Part shown: in pieces, positions 18,900 through 32,700 of the stretch
Layout: each line of letters opens with the position of its first letter
Numbering within the stretch: position 1 is the stretch's first letter
From: Lantana camara
Taxonomy: Eukaryota; Streptophyta; Magnoliopsida; Lamiales; Verbenaceae
DNA: 64,000 nt
Direction of reading: 5' to 3'
Assembly (NCBI GenBank): GCA_037501455.1
Contig: CM074857.1
Location: 32,446,001 to 32,510,000 of the forward strand
Notes under the pieces: model-generated
The model's database searches: none
What the model was told of the DNA's origin: nothing
Seen by the model: the letters and a program-made list of their open reading frames with translations, nothing else
Made by a program: the position numbers and the translations under genes

Positions 18900-21800
18900 T
18901 ATTAAGTGCGAACTACCTTAAGAATCGCGTGGGCGATTCATGAAGTCGCCCACGCGATTTAACACGTTTTGTGGCCACAGTCAAGATCATCTTATGAGAA
19001 TTGGGTCAAATTTGTAATGGGATCATTTTATTATTGGTTATAGCGAAGCTTGATTTGAATGTACCAATCTCAACGTTTTGTACATGGTATCAAAGATGAT
19101 GTTAGGATTTGTTTGGGATAATGACTAAGGTTTGCAATACATCGTTGCACACTGATAAGAATCGCTATGGGGCTCATATCAAACGCGAAAGAAACATGCT
19201 GGGGGACTAGCAAAGTACTATAAACCTATATTAAGTGCGAACTACCTTAAGAATCGCGTGGGCGATTCATGAAGTCGCCCACGCGATTTAACACGTTTTG
19301 TGGCCACAATCAAGATCATCTTATGAGAATTGGGTCAAATTTGTAATGAGATCATTTTATTATTGGTTATAGCGAAGCTTGATTTGAATGTACCAATCTC
19401 AATGTTTTGTACATGGTATCAAAGATGATGTTAGGATTTGTTTGGGATTATGACTAAGGTTTGCAATACATCGTAGCACACAGATAAGAATCGCTATGGG
19501 GCTCATATCAAACACGAAAGAAACATGCTGGGGGACTAGTAAAGTACTATAAACCTATATTAAGTGCGATCTACCTTAAGAATCGCGTGGGCGATTCATG
19601 AAGTCGCCCACGCGATTTAACACGTTTTGTGGGCACAATCAAGATCATCTTACGAGAATTGGGTTAAATTTGTAATGGGATCATTTTACTATTGGTTATA
19701 GCGAAGCTTGATTTGAATGTACCAATCTCAATGTTTTGTACATGGTATCAAAGGTGATGTTAGGATTTGTTTGGGGTTATGACTAAGGTTTGCAATACAT
19801 CGTAGCACACAAATAAGAATCGCTATGGGGCTCATATCAAACGGGAAAGAAACATGCTGGGGGACTAGCAAAGTACTATAAACCTATATTGAGTGCGAAC
19901 TACCTTAAGAATCACGTGGGCGATTCATGAAGTCGCCCACGCGATTTAACACGTTTTGCGGCCACAATCAAGATCATCTTATGGGAATTGGGTCAAATTT
20001 GTAATGGGATCATTTTATTATTGGTTATAGCAAAGCTTGTTTTGAATGTACCAATCTCAATGTTTTGTACATGGTATCAAAGATGATGTTAGGATTTGTT
20101 TGGGATTATGACTAAGGTTTGCAATACATCGTAGCACATAGATAAGAATCGCTATGGGGCTCATATCAAACACGAAAGAAACATGCTGGGGGACTAGTAA
20201 AGTACTATAAACCTATATTAAGTGCGAACTACATTAAGAATCGCGTGGGCGATTCATGAAGTCGCCCACGCGATTTAACACGTTTTGTGGCCACAATCAA
20301 GATCATCTTATGAGAATTGGGTCAAATTTGTAATGGGATCATTTTACTATTGGTTATAGCGAAGCTTGATTTGAATGTACCAATCTCAATGTTTTGTACA
20401 TGGTATCAAAGATGATGTTAGGATTTGTTTGGGATTATGACTAAGGTTTGCAATACATCGTAGCACACAGATAAGAATCGCTATGGGGCTCATATCAAAC
20501 GCGAAAGAAACATGCTGGGGGACTAGCAAAGTACTATAAACCTATATTAAGTGCGAACTACCTTAAGAATCGCGTGGGCGATTCATGAAGTCGCCCACGC
20601 GATTTAACACGTTTTGTGGCCACAGTCAAGATCATCTTATGAGAATTGGGTCAAATTTGTAATGGGATCATTTTATTATTGGTTATAGCTAAGCTTGATT
20701 TGAATGTACCAATCTCAACGTTTTGTACATGGTATCAAAGATGATGTTAGGATTTGTTTGGGATTATGACTAAGGTTTGCAATACATCGTTGCACACTGA
20801 TAAGAATCGCTATGGGGCTCATATCAAACGTGAAAGAAACATGCTGGGGGACTAGCAAAGTACTATAAACCTATATTAAGTGCGAACTACCTTAAGAATC
20901 GCGTGGGCGATTCATGAAGTCGCCCACGCGATTTAACACGTTTTGTGGCCACAATCAAGATCATCTTATGAGAATTGGGTCAAATTTGTAATGAGATCAT
21001 TTTATTATTGGTTATAGCGAAGCTTGATTTGAATGTACCAATCTCAATGTTTTGTACATGGTATCAAAGATGATGTTAGGATTTGTTTGGGATTATGACT
21101 AAGGTTTGCAATACATCGTAGCACACAGATAAGAATCGCTATGGGGCTCATATCAAACACGAAAGAAACATGCTGGGGGACTAGTAAAGTACTATAAACC
21201 TATATTAAGTGCGATCTACCTTAAGAATCGCGTGGGCGATTCATGAAGTCGCCCACGCGATTTAACACGTTTTGTGGGCACAATCATGATCATCTTACGA
21301 GAATTGGGTTAAATTTGTAATGGGATCATTTTACTATTGGTTATAGCGAAGCTTGATTTGAATGTACCAATCTCAATGTTTTGTACATGGTATCAAAGGT
21401 GATGTTAGGATTTGTTTAGGGTTATGACTAAGGTTTGCAATACATCGTAGCACACAAATAAGAATCGCTATGGGGCTCATATCAAACGGGAAAGAAACAT
21501 GCTGGGGGACTAGCAAAGTACTATAAACCTATATTAAGTGCGAACTACCTTAAGAATCACGTGGGCGATTCATGAAGTCGCCCACGCGATTTAACACGTT
21601 TTGCGGCCACAATCAAGATCATCTTATGGGAATTGGGTCAAATTTGTAATGGGATCATTTTATTATTGGTTATAGTAAAGCTTGTTTTGAATGTACCAAT
21701 CTCAATGTTTTGTACATGGTATCAAAGATGATGTTAGGATTTGTTTGGGATTATGACTAAGGTTTGCAATACATCGTAGCACATAGATAAGAATCGCTAT

Positions 21801-22200
21801 GGGGCTCATATCAAACACGAAAGAAACATGCTGGGGGACTAGTAAAGTACTATAAACCTATATTAAGTGCGAACTACCTTAAGAATCGTGTGGGCGATTC
21901 ATGAAGTCGCCCACGCGATTTAACACGTTTTGTGGCCACAATCAAGATCATCTTATGAGAATTGGGTCAAATTTGTAATGGGATCATTTTACTATTGGTT
22001 ATAGCGAAGCTTGATTTGAATGTACCAATCTCAATGTTTTGTACATGGTATCAAAGATGATGTTAGGATTTGTTTGGGATTATGACTAAGGTTTGCAATA
22101 CATCGTAGCACACAGATAAGAATCGCTATGGGGCTCATATCAAACGCGAAAGAAACATGCTGGGGGACTAGCAAAGTACTATAAACCTATATTAAGTGCG
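18900..22200. repeat. Higher-order duplication of a 5-monomer block (1645 bp)
   Basis: Private variants recur exactly 1645 bp apart. CGTTGCACACTGATAAG is at about 19143 and 20788, and AAAGGTGATGTTAGG with ACACAAATAAG is near 19753 and 21398. The ATGGGAATTGGG variant near 19980 and 21625 also follows. The block boundaries are approximate. Confidence 0.8.
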
Positions 22201-24499
22201 AACTACCTTAAGAATCGCGTGGGCGATTCATGAAGTCGCCCACGCGATTTAACACGTTTTGTGGCCACAATCAAGATCATCTTATGAGAATTAGGTCAAA
22301 TTTGTAATGGGATCATTTTATTATTGGTTATAGCGAAGCTTGATTTGAATGTACCAATCTCAATGTTTTGTACATGGTATCAAAGATGATGTTAGGATTT
22401 GTTTGGGATTATGACTAAGGTTTGCAATACATCGTAGCACACAGATAAGAATCGCTATGGGGCTCATATCAAACGCGAAAGAAACATGCTGGGGGACTAG
22501 TAAAGTACTCTAAACCTATATTAAGTGCGAACTACCTTAAGAATCGCGTGGGCGATTCATGAAGCCGCCCACGCGATGTAACACGTATTGTGGCCACAAT
22601 CAAGATCATCTTATGTGAATTGGGTCAAATTTGTAATGGGATCATTTTATTATTGGTTATAGCGAAGCTTGATTTGAATGTACCAATCTCAATGTTTTGT
22701 ACATGGTATCAAAGATGATGTTAGGATTTGTTTGGGATTATGACTAAGGTTTGCAATACATCGTAGCACACAGATAAGAATCGCTATGGGGCTCATATCA
22801 AACGCGAAAGAAACATGCTGGGGGACTAGCAAAGTACTTTAAACCTATATTAAGTGAGTACTACCTTAAGAATCGCGTGGGCGATTCATGAAGTCGCCCA
22901 CGCGATGTAACACGTATTGTGGCCACAATCAAGATCATCTTATGAGAATTGGGTCAAATTTGTAATGGGATCATTTTATTATTGGTTATAGCGAAGCTTG
23001 ATTTGAATGTACCAATCTCAATGTTTTGTACATGGTATCAAAGATGATGTTAGGATTTGTTTGGGATTATGACTAAGGTTTGCAATACATCGTAGCACAC
23101 AGATAAGAATCGCTATGGGGCTCATATCAAACGCGAAAGAAACATGCTGGGGGACTAGCAAAGTACTTTAAACCTATATTAAGTGCGAACTACCTTAAGA
23201 ATCGCGTGGGCGATTCATGAAGTTGCCCACGCGATGTAACACGTATTGTGGCCACAATCAAGATCATCTTATGAGAATTGGGTCAAATTTGTAATGGGAT
23301 CATTTTATTATTGGTTATAGCGAAGCTTGATTTGAATGTACCAATCTCAATGTTTTGTACATGGTATCGAAGATGATGTTAGGATTTGTTTGGGATTATG
23401 ACTAAGGTTTGCAATACATCGTAGCACACAGATAAGAATCGCTATGGGGCTCATATCAAACGCGAAAGAAACATGCTGGGGGACTAGCAAAGTACTATAA
23501 ACCTATATTAAGTGCGAACTACCTTAAGAATCGCGTGGGCGATTCATGAACCCGCCCACGCGATGTAACACGTTTTGTGGCCACAATCAAGATCATCTTA
23601 CGAGAATTGGGTTAAATTTGTAATGGGATCATTTTACTATAGGTTATAGCGAAGCTTGATTTGAATGTACCAATCTCAATGTTTTGTACATGGTATCAAA
23701 GATGCTGTTAGGATTTGTTTGGGATTATGACTAAGGTTTGCAATACATCGTAGCACACAGATAAGAATCGCTATGGGGCTCATATCAAACGCGAAAGAAA
23801 CATGCTGGGGGACTAGCAAAGTACTATAAACCTATATTAAGTGCGAACTACCTTAAGAATCGCGTGGGCGATTCACGAAGTCGGCCACGCGATTTAACAC
23901 GTTTTGTGGCCACAATCAAGATCATCTTATGAGAATTGGGTCAAATTTGTAATGGGATCATTTTATTATTGGTTATAGCGAAGCTTGATTTGAATGTACC
24001 AATCTCAATGTTTTGTACATGGTATCAAAGATGATGTTAGGATTTGTTTGGGATTATGACTAAGGTTTGCAATACATCGTAGCACACAGATAAGAATCGC
24101 TATGGGGCTCATATCAAACGCGAAAGAAACATGCTGGGGGACTAGCAAAGTACTATAAACCTATATTAAGTGCGAACTACCTTAAGAATCGCGTGGGCGA
24201 TTCATGAAGTCGCCCACGCGATTTAAAACGTTTTGTGGCCACAATCAAGATCATCTTATGAGAATTGGGTCAAATTTGTAATGGGATCATTTTATTATTG
24301 GTTATAGCAAAGCTTGATTTGAATGTACCAATCTCAATGTTTTGTACATGGTATCAAAGATGATGTTAGGATTTGTTTGGGATTATGACTAAGGTTTACA
24401 ATACATCATAGCACACAGATAAGAATTGCTATGGGGCTCATATCAAACACGAAAGAAACATGCTGGGGGACGAGTAAAGTACTATAAACCTATATTAAG

Positions 24500-27400
24500 T
24501 GCGAACTACCTTAAGAATCGAGTGGGCGATTCATGAAGTCGCCCACGCGATTTAACACGTTTTGTGGCCACAATCAAGATCATCTTATGAGAATTGGGTC
24601 AAATTTGTAATGGGATCATTTTATTATTGGTTATAGCGAAGCATGATTTGAATGTACCAATCTCAATGTTTTGTACATGGTATTAAAGATGATGTTAGGA
24701 TTTGTTTGGGATTATGACTAAGGTTTGCAATACATCGTAGCACACAGATAAGAATCGCTATGGGGCTCATATCAAACGCGAGAGAAACATGCTGGGGGAC
24801 TAGCAAAGTACTTTAAACCTATATTAAGTGCGAACTACCTTAAGAATCGCGTGGGCGATTCATGAAGACGCCCACGCGATGTAACACGTAATGTGGCCAC
24901 AATCAAGATCATCTTATGTGAATTGGGTCAAATTTGTAATGGGATCATTTTATTATTGGTTATAGCGAAGCTTGATTTGAATGTACCAATTTCAACGTTT
25001 TGTACATGGTATCAAAGATGATGTTAGGATTTGTTTGGGATTATGACTAAGGTTTGCAATACATCGTAGCACACAAATAAGAATCGCTATGGGGCTCATA
25101 TCAAACGCGAAAGAAACATGCTGGGGGACTAGCAAAGTACTATAAACCTATATTAAGTGCGAACTACCTTAAGAATCGCGTGGGCGATTCACGAAGTCGG
25201 CCACGCGATTTAACACGTTTTGTGGCCACAATCAAGATCATCTTATGAGAATTGGGTCAAATTTGTAGTGGGATCATTTTATTATTGGTTATAGCGAAGC
25301 TTGATTTGAATGTACCAATCTCAATGTTTTGTACATGGTATCAAAGATGATGTTAGGATTTGTTTGGGATTATGACTAAGGTTTGCAATACATCGTAGCA
25401 CACAGATAAGAATCGCTATGGGGCTCATATCAAACGCGAAAGAAACATGCTGGGGGACTAGCAAAGTACTATAAACCTATATTAAGTGCGAACTACCTTA
25501 AGAATCGCGTGGGCGATTCATGAAGTCGCCCACGCGATTTAACACGTTTTGTGGCCACAATCAAGATCATCTTATGAGAATTGGGTCAAATTTGTAATGG
25601 GATCATTTTATTATTGGTTATAGCGAAGCTTGATTTGAATGTACCAATCTCAATGTTTTGTACATGGTATCAAAGATGATGTTAGGATTTGTTTGGGATT
25701 ATGACTAAGGTTTACAATACATCATAGCACACAGATAAGAATTGCTATGGGGCTCATATCAAACACGAAAGAAACATGCTGGGGGACGAGTAAAGTACTA
25801 TAAACCTATATTAAGTGCGAACTTCCTTAAGAATCGAGTGGGCGATTCATGAAGTCGCCCAAGCGATTTAACACGTTTTGTGGCCACAATCAAGATCATC
25901 TTATGAGAATTGGGTCAAATTTGTAATGGGATCATTTTATTATTGGTTATAGCGAAGCATGATTTGAATGTACCAATCTCAATGTTTTGTACATGGTATT
26001 AAAGATGATGTTAGGATTTGTTTGGGATTATGACTAAGGTTTGCAATACATCGTAGCACACAGATAAGAATCGCTATGGGGCTCATATCAAACGCGAGAG
26101 AAACATGCTGGGGGACTAGCAAAGTACTTTAAACCTATATTAAGTGCGAACTACCTTAAGAATCGCGTGGGCGATTCATGAAGACGCCCACGCGATGTAA
26201 CACGTAATGTGGCCACAATCAAGATCATCTTATGTGAATTGGGTGAAATTTGTAATGGGATCATTTTATTATTGGTTATTGCGAAACTTGATTTGAATGT
26301 ACCAATCTCAATGTTTTGTACATGGTATCAAAGATGATGTTAGGATTTGTTTGGGATTATGACTAAGGTTTGCAATACATCGTAGCACACAGATAAGAAT
26401 CGCTATGGGGCTCATATCAAACGCGAAAGAAACATGCTGGGGGACTAGCAAAGTACTTTAAACCTATATTAAGTGCGAACTACCTTAAGAATCGCGTGGG
26501 CGATTCATGAAGTCGCCCACGCGATGTAACACGTATTGTGGCCACAATCAAGATCATCTTATGAGAATTGGGTCAAATTTGTAATGGGATCATTTTATTA
26601 TTGGTTATAGCGAAGCTTGATTTGAATGTACCAATCTCAATGTTTTGTACATGGTATCGAAGATGATGTTAGGATTTGTTTGGGATTATGACTAAGGTTT
26701 GCAATACATCGTAGCACACAGATAAGAATCGCTATGGGGCTCATATCAAACGCGAAAGAAACATGCTGGGGGACTAGCAAAGTACTATAAACCTATATTA
26801 AGTGCGAACTACCTTAAGAATCGCGTGGGCGATTCATGAAGTCGCCCACGCGATGTAACACGTTTTGTGGGCACAATCAAGATCATCTTACGAGAATTGG
26901 GTTAAATTTGTAATGGGATCATTTTACTATTGGTTATAGCGAAGCTTGATTTGAATGTACCAATCTCAATGTTTTGTACATGGTATCAAAGGTGATGTTA
27001 GGATTTGTTTGGGGTTATGACTAAGGTTTGCAATACATCGTAGCACACAAATAAGAATCGCTATGGGGCTCATATCAAACGCGAAAGAAACATGCTGGGG
27101 GACTAGCAAAGTACTATAAACCTATATTAAGTGCGAACTACCTTAAGAATCGAGTGGGCGATTCATGAAGTCGCCCACGCGATTTAACACGTTTTGTGGC
27201 CACAATCAAGATCATCTTATGAGAATTGGGTCAAATTTGTAATGGGATCATTTTATTATTGGTTATAGCGAAGCATGATTTGAATGTACCAATCTCAATG
27301 TTTTGTACATGGTATTAAAGATGATGTTAGGATTTGTTTGGGATTATGACTAAGGTTTGCAATACATCGTAGCACACAGATAAGAATCGCTATGGGGCTC

Positions 27401-29770
27401 ATATCAAACGCGAGAGAAACATGCTGGGGGACTAGCAAAGTACTTTAAACCTATATTAAGTGCGAACTACCTTAAGAATCGCGTGGGCGATTCATGAAGA
27501 CGCCCACGCGATGTAACACGTAATGTGGCCACAATCAAGATCATCTTATGTGAATTGGGTCAAATTTGTAATGGGATCATTTTATTATTGGTTATAGCGA
27601 AGCTTGATTTGAATGTACCAATTTCAACGTTTTGTACATGGTATCAAAGATGATGTTAGGATTTGTTTGGGATTATGACTAAGGTTTGCAATACATCGTA
27701 GCACACAAATAAGAATCGCTATGGGGCTCATATCAAACGCGAAAGAAACATGCTGGGGGACTAGCAAAGTACTATAAACCTATATTAAGTGCGAACTACC
27801 TTAAGAATCGCGTGGGCGATTCACGAAGTCGGCCACGCGATTTAACACGTTTTGTGGCCACAATCAAGATCATCTTATGAGAATTGGGTCAAATTTGTAG
27901 TGGGATCATTTTATTATTGGTTATAGCGAAGCTTGATTTGAATGTACCAATCTCAATGTTTTGTACATGGTATCAAAGATGATGTTAGGATTTGTTTGGG
28001 ATTATGACTAAGGTTTGCAATACATCGTAGCACACAGATAAGAATCGCTATGGGGCTCATATCAAACGCGAAAGAAACATGCTGGGGGACTAGCAAAGTA
28101 CTATAAACCTATATTAAGTGCGAACTACCTTAAGAATCGCGTGGGCGATTCATGAAGTCGCCCACGCGATTTAACACGTTTTGTGGCCACAATCAAGATC
28201 ATCTTATGAGAATTGGGTCAAATTTGTAATGGGATCATTTTATTATTGGTTATAGCGAAGCTTGATTTGAATGTACCAATCTCAATGTTTTGTACATGGT
28301 ATCAAAGATGATGTTAGGATTTGTTTGGGATTATGACTAAGGTTTACAATACATCATAGCACACAGATAAGAATTGCTATGGGGCTCATATCAAACACGA
28401 AAGAAACATGCTGGGGGACGAGTAAAGTACTATAAACCTATATTAAGTGCGAACTTCCTTAAGAATCGAGTGGGCGATTCATGAAGTCGCCCAAGCGATT
28501 TAACACGTTTTGTGGCCACAATCAAGATCATCTTATGAGAATTGGGTCAAATTTGTAATGGGATCATTTTATTATTGGTTATAGCGAAGCATGATTTGAA
28601 TGTACCAATCTCAATGTTTTGTACATGGTATTAAAGATGATGTTAGGATTTGTTTGGGATTATGACTAAGGTTTGCAATACATCGTAGCACACAGATAAG
28701 AATCGCTATGGGGCTCATATCAAACGCGAGAGAAACATGCTGGGGGACTAGCAAAGTACTTTAAACCTATATTAAGTGCGAACTACCTTAAGAATCGCGT
28801 GGGCGATTCATGAAGACGCCCACGCGATGTAACACGTAATGTGGCCACAATCAAGATCATCTTATGTGAATTGGGTGAAATTTGTAATGGGATCATTTTA
28901 TTATTGGTTATTGCGAAACTTGATTTGAATGTACCAATCTCAATGTTTTGTACATGGTATCAAAGATGATGTTAGGATTTGTTTGGGATTATGACTAAGG
29001 TTTGCAATACATCGTAGCACACAGATAAGAATCGCTATGGGGCTCATATCAAACGCGAAAGAAACATGCTGGGGGACTAGCAAAGTACTTTAAACCTATA
29101 TTAAGTGCGAACTACCTTAAGAATCGCGTGGGCGATTCATGAAGTCGCCCACGCGATGTAACACGTATTGTGGCCACAATCAAGATCATCTTATGAGAAT
29201 TGGGTCAAATTTGTAATGGGATCATTTTATTATTGGTTATAGCGAAGCTTGATTTGAATGTACCAATCTCAATGTTTTGTACATGGTATCGAAGATGATG
29301 TTAGGATTTGTTTGGGATTATGACTAAGGTTTGCAATACATCGTAGCACACAGATAAGAATCGCTATGGGGCTCATATCAAACGCGAAAGAAACATGCTG
29401 GGGGACTAGCAAAGTACTATAAACCTATATTAAGTGCGAACTACCTTAAGAATCGCGTGGGCGATTCATGAAGTCGCCCACGCGATGTAACACGTTTTGT
29501 GGGCACAATCAAGATCATCTTACGAGAATTGGGTTAAATTTGTAATGGGATCATTTTACTATTGGTTATAGCGAAGCTTGATTTGAATGTACCAATCTCA
29601 ATGTTTTGTACATGGTATCAAAGGTGATGTTAGGATTTGTTTGGGGTTATGACTAAGGTTTGCAATACATCGTAGCACACAAATAAGAATCGCTATGGGG
29701 CTCATATCAAACGCGAAAGAAACATGCTGGGGGACTAGCAAAGTACTATAAACCTATATTAAGTGCGAAC
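24500..29770. repeat. Higher-order duplication of an 8-monomer block (2632 bp)
   Basis: The rare variant CCCAAGCGATTTA occurs at 25858 and 28490, 2632 bp apart. Other private variants (GCGAGAGAAACATG, CACGTAATGTGG, AAGAATTGCT, GTGATGTTAGG) recur with the same offset. Copy 1 is about 24,500-27,130 and copy 2 about 27,130-29,770. Confidence 0.82.
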
Positions 29771-32700
29771 TACCTTAAGAATCACGTGGGCGATTCATGA
29801 AGTCTCCCACGCGATTTAACACGTTTTGCGGCCACAATCAAGATCATCTTATGAGAATTGGGTCAAATTTGTAATGGGATCATTTTACTATTGGTTATAG
29901 CGAAGCTTGATTTGAATGTACCAATCTCAATGTTTTGTACATGGTATCAAAGATGATGTTAGGATTTGTTTGGGATTATGACTAAGGTTTGCAATACATC
30001 GTAGCACACAGATAAGAATCGCTATGGGGCTCATATCAAACGCGAATGAAACATGCTGGGGGACTAGCAAAGTACTATAAACCTATATTAAGTGCGAACT
30101 ACCTTAAGAATCGCGTGGGCGATTCATGAAGTCGCCCACGCGATTTAACACGTTTTGTGGCCACAATCAAGATCATCTTATGAGAATTAGGTCAAATTTG
30201 TAATGGGATCATTTTATTATTGGTTATAGCGAAGCTTGATTTGAATGTACCAATCTCAATGTTTTGTACATGGTATCAAAGATGATGTTAGGATTTGTTT
30301 GGGATTATGACTAAGGTTTGCAATACATCGTAGCACACAGATAAGAATCGCTATGGGGCTCATATCAAACGCGAAAGAAACATGCTGGGGGACTAGTAAA
30401 GTTCTCTAAACCTATATTAAGTGCGAACTACCTTAAGAATCACGTGGGCGATTCATGAAGCCGCCCACGCGATGTAACACGTATTGTGGCCACAATCAAG
30501 ATCATCTTATGTGAATTGGGTCAAATTTGTAATGGGATCATTTTATTATTGGTTATAGCGAAGCTTGATTTGAATGTACCAATCTCAATGTTTTGTACAT
30601 GGTATCAAAGATGATGTTAGGATTTGTTTGGGATTATGACTAAGGTTTGCAATACATCGTAGCACACAGATAAGAATCGCTATGGGGCTCATATCAAACG
30701 CGAAAGAAACATGCTGGGGGACTAGCAAAGTACTTTAAACCTATATTAAGTGAGTACTACCTTAAGAATCGCGTGGGCGATTCATGAAGTCGCCCACGCG
30801 ATGTAACACGTATTGTGGCCACAATCAAGATCATCTTATGTGAATTGGGTCAAATTTGTAATGGGATCATTTTATTATTGGTTATAGCGAAGCTTGATTT
30901 GAATGTACCAATCTCAATGTTTTGTACATGGTATCAAAGATGATGTTAGGATTTGTTTGGGATTATGACTAAGGTTTGCAATACATCGTAGCACACAGAT
31001 AAGAGTCGCTATGGGGCTCATATCAAACGCGAAAGAAACATGCTGGGGGACTAGCAAAGTACTTTAAACCTATATTAAGTGCGAACTACCTTAAGAATCG
31101 CGTGGGCGATTCATGAAGTTGCCCACGCGATGTAATACGTATTGTGGCCACAATCAAGATCATCTGATGAGAATTGGGTCAAATTTGTAATGGGATCATT
31201 TTATTATTGGTTATAGCGAAGCTTGATTTGAATGTACCAATCTCAATGTTTTGTACATGGTATCGAAGATGATGTTAGGATTTGTTTGGGATTATGACTA
31301 AGGTTTGCAATACATCGTAGCACACAGATAAGAATCGCTATGGGGCTCATATCAAACGCGAAAGAAACATTTTGGGGGACTAGCAAAGTACTATAAACCT
31401 ATATTAAGTACGAACTACCTTAAGAATCGCGTGGGCGATTCATGAACTCGCCCACGCGATGTAACACGTTTTGTGGCCACAATCAAGATCATCTTACGAG
31501 AATTGGGTTAAATTTGTAATGGGATCATTTTACTATTGGTTATAGCGAAGCTTGATTTGAATGTACCAATCTCAATGTTTTGTACATGGTATCAAAGATG
31601 ATGTTAGGATTTGTTTGGGATTATGACTAAGGTTTGCAATACATCGTAGCACACAGATAAGAATCGCTAAGGGGCTCATATCAAACGCGAAAGAAACATG
31701 CTGGGGGACTAGCAAAGTACTATAAACCTATATTAAGTGCGAACTACCTTAAGAATCGCGTGGGCGATTCACGAAGTCGGCCACGCGATTTAACACGTTT
31801 TGTGGCCACAATCAAGATCATCTTATGAGAATTGGGTCAAATTTGAAATGGGATCATTTTATTATTGGTTATAGCGAAGCTTGATTTGAATGTACCAATC
31901 TCAATGTTTTGTACATGGTATCAAAGATGATGTTAGGATTTGTTTGGGATTATGACTAAGGTTTGCAATACATCGTAGCACACAGATAAGAATCGCTATG
32001 GGGCTCATATCAAACGCGAAAGAAACATGCTGGGGGACTAGCAAAGTACTATAAACCTATATTAAGTGCGAACTACCTTAAGAATCGCGTGGGCGATTCA
32101 TGAAGTCGCCCACGCGATTTAACACGTTTTGTGGCCACAATCAAGATCATCTTATGAGAATTGGGTCAAATTTGTAATGGGATCATTTTATTATTGGTTA
32201 TAGCGAAGCTTGATTTGAATGTACCAATCTCAATGTTTTGTACATGGTATCAAAGATGATGTTAGGATTTGTTTGGGATTATAACTAAGGTTTGCAATAC
32301 ATCGTAGCACACAGATAAGAATCGCTATGGGGCTCATATCAAACGCGAAAGAAACATGCTGGGGGACTAGCAAAGTACTATAAACCTATATTAAGTGCGA
32401 ACTACCTTAAGAACCGCGTTGGCGATTCACGAAGTCGTCCACGCGATTTAACACGTTTTGTGGCCACAATCAAGATCATCTTATGAGAATTGGGTCAAAT
32501 TTGTAATGAGATCATTTTATTATTGGTTATAGCGAAGCTTGATTTGAATGTACCAATCTCAATGTTTTGTACATAGTATCAAAGATGATGTGAGGATTTG
32601 TTTGGGATTGTGACTAAGGTTTGCAATACATCGTAGCACACAGATAGGAATCGCTATGGGGCTCATATCAAACGCGAGAGAAACATGCTGGGGGACTAGC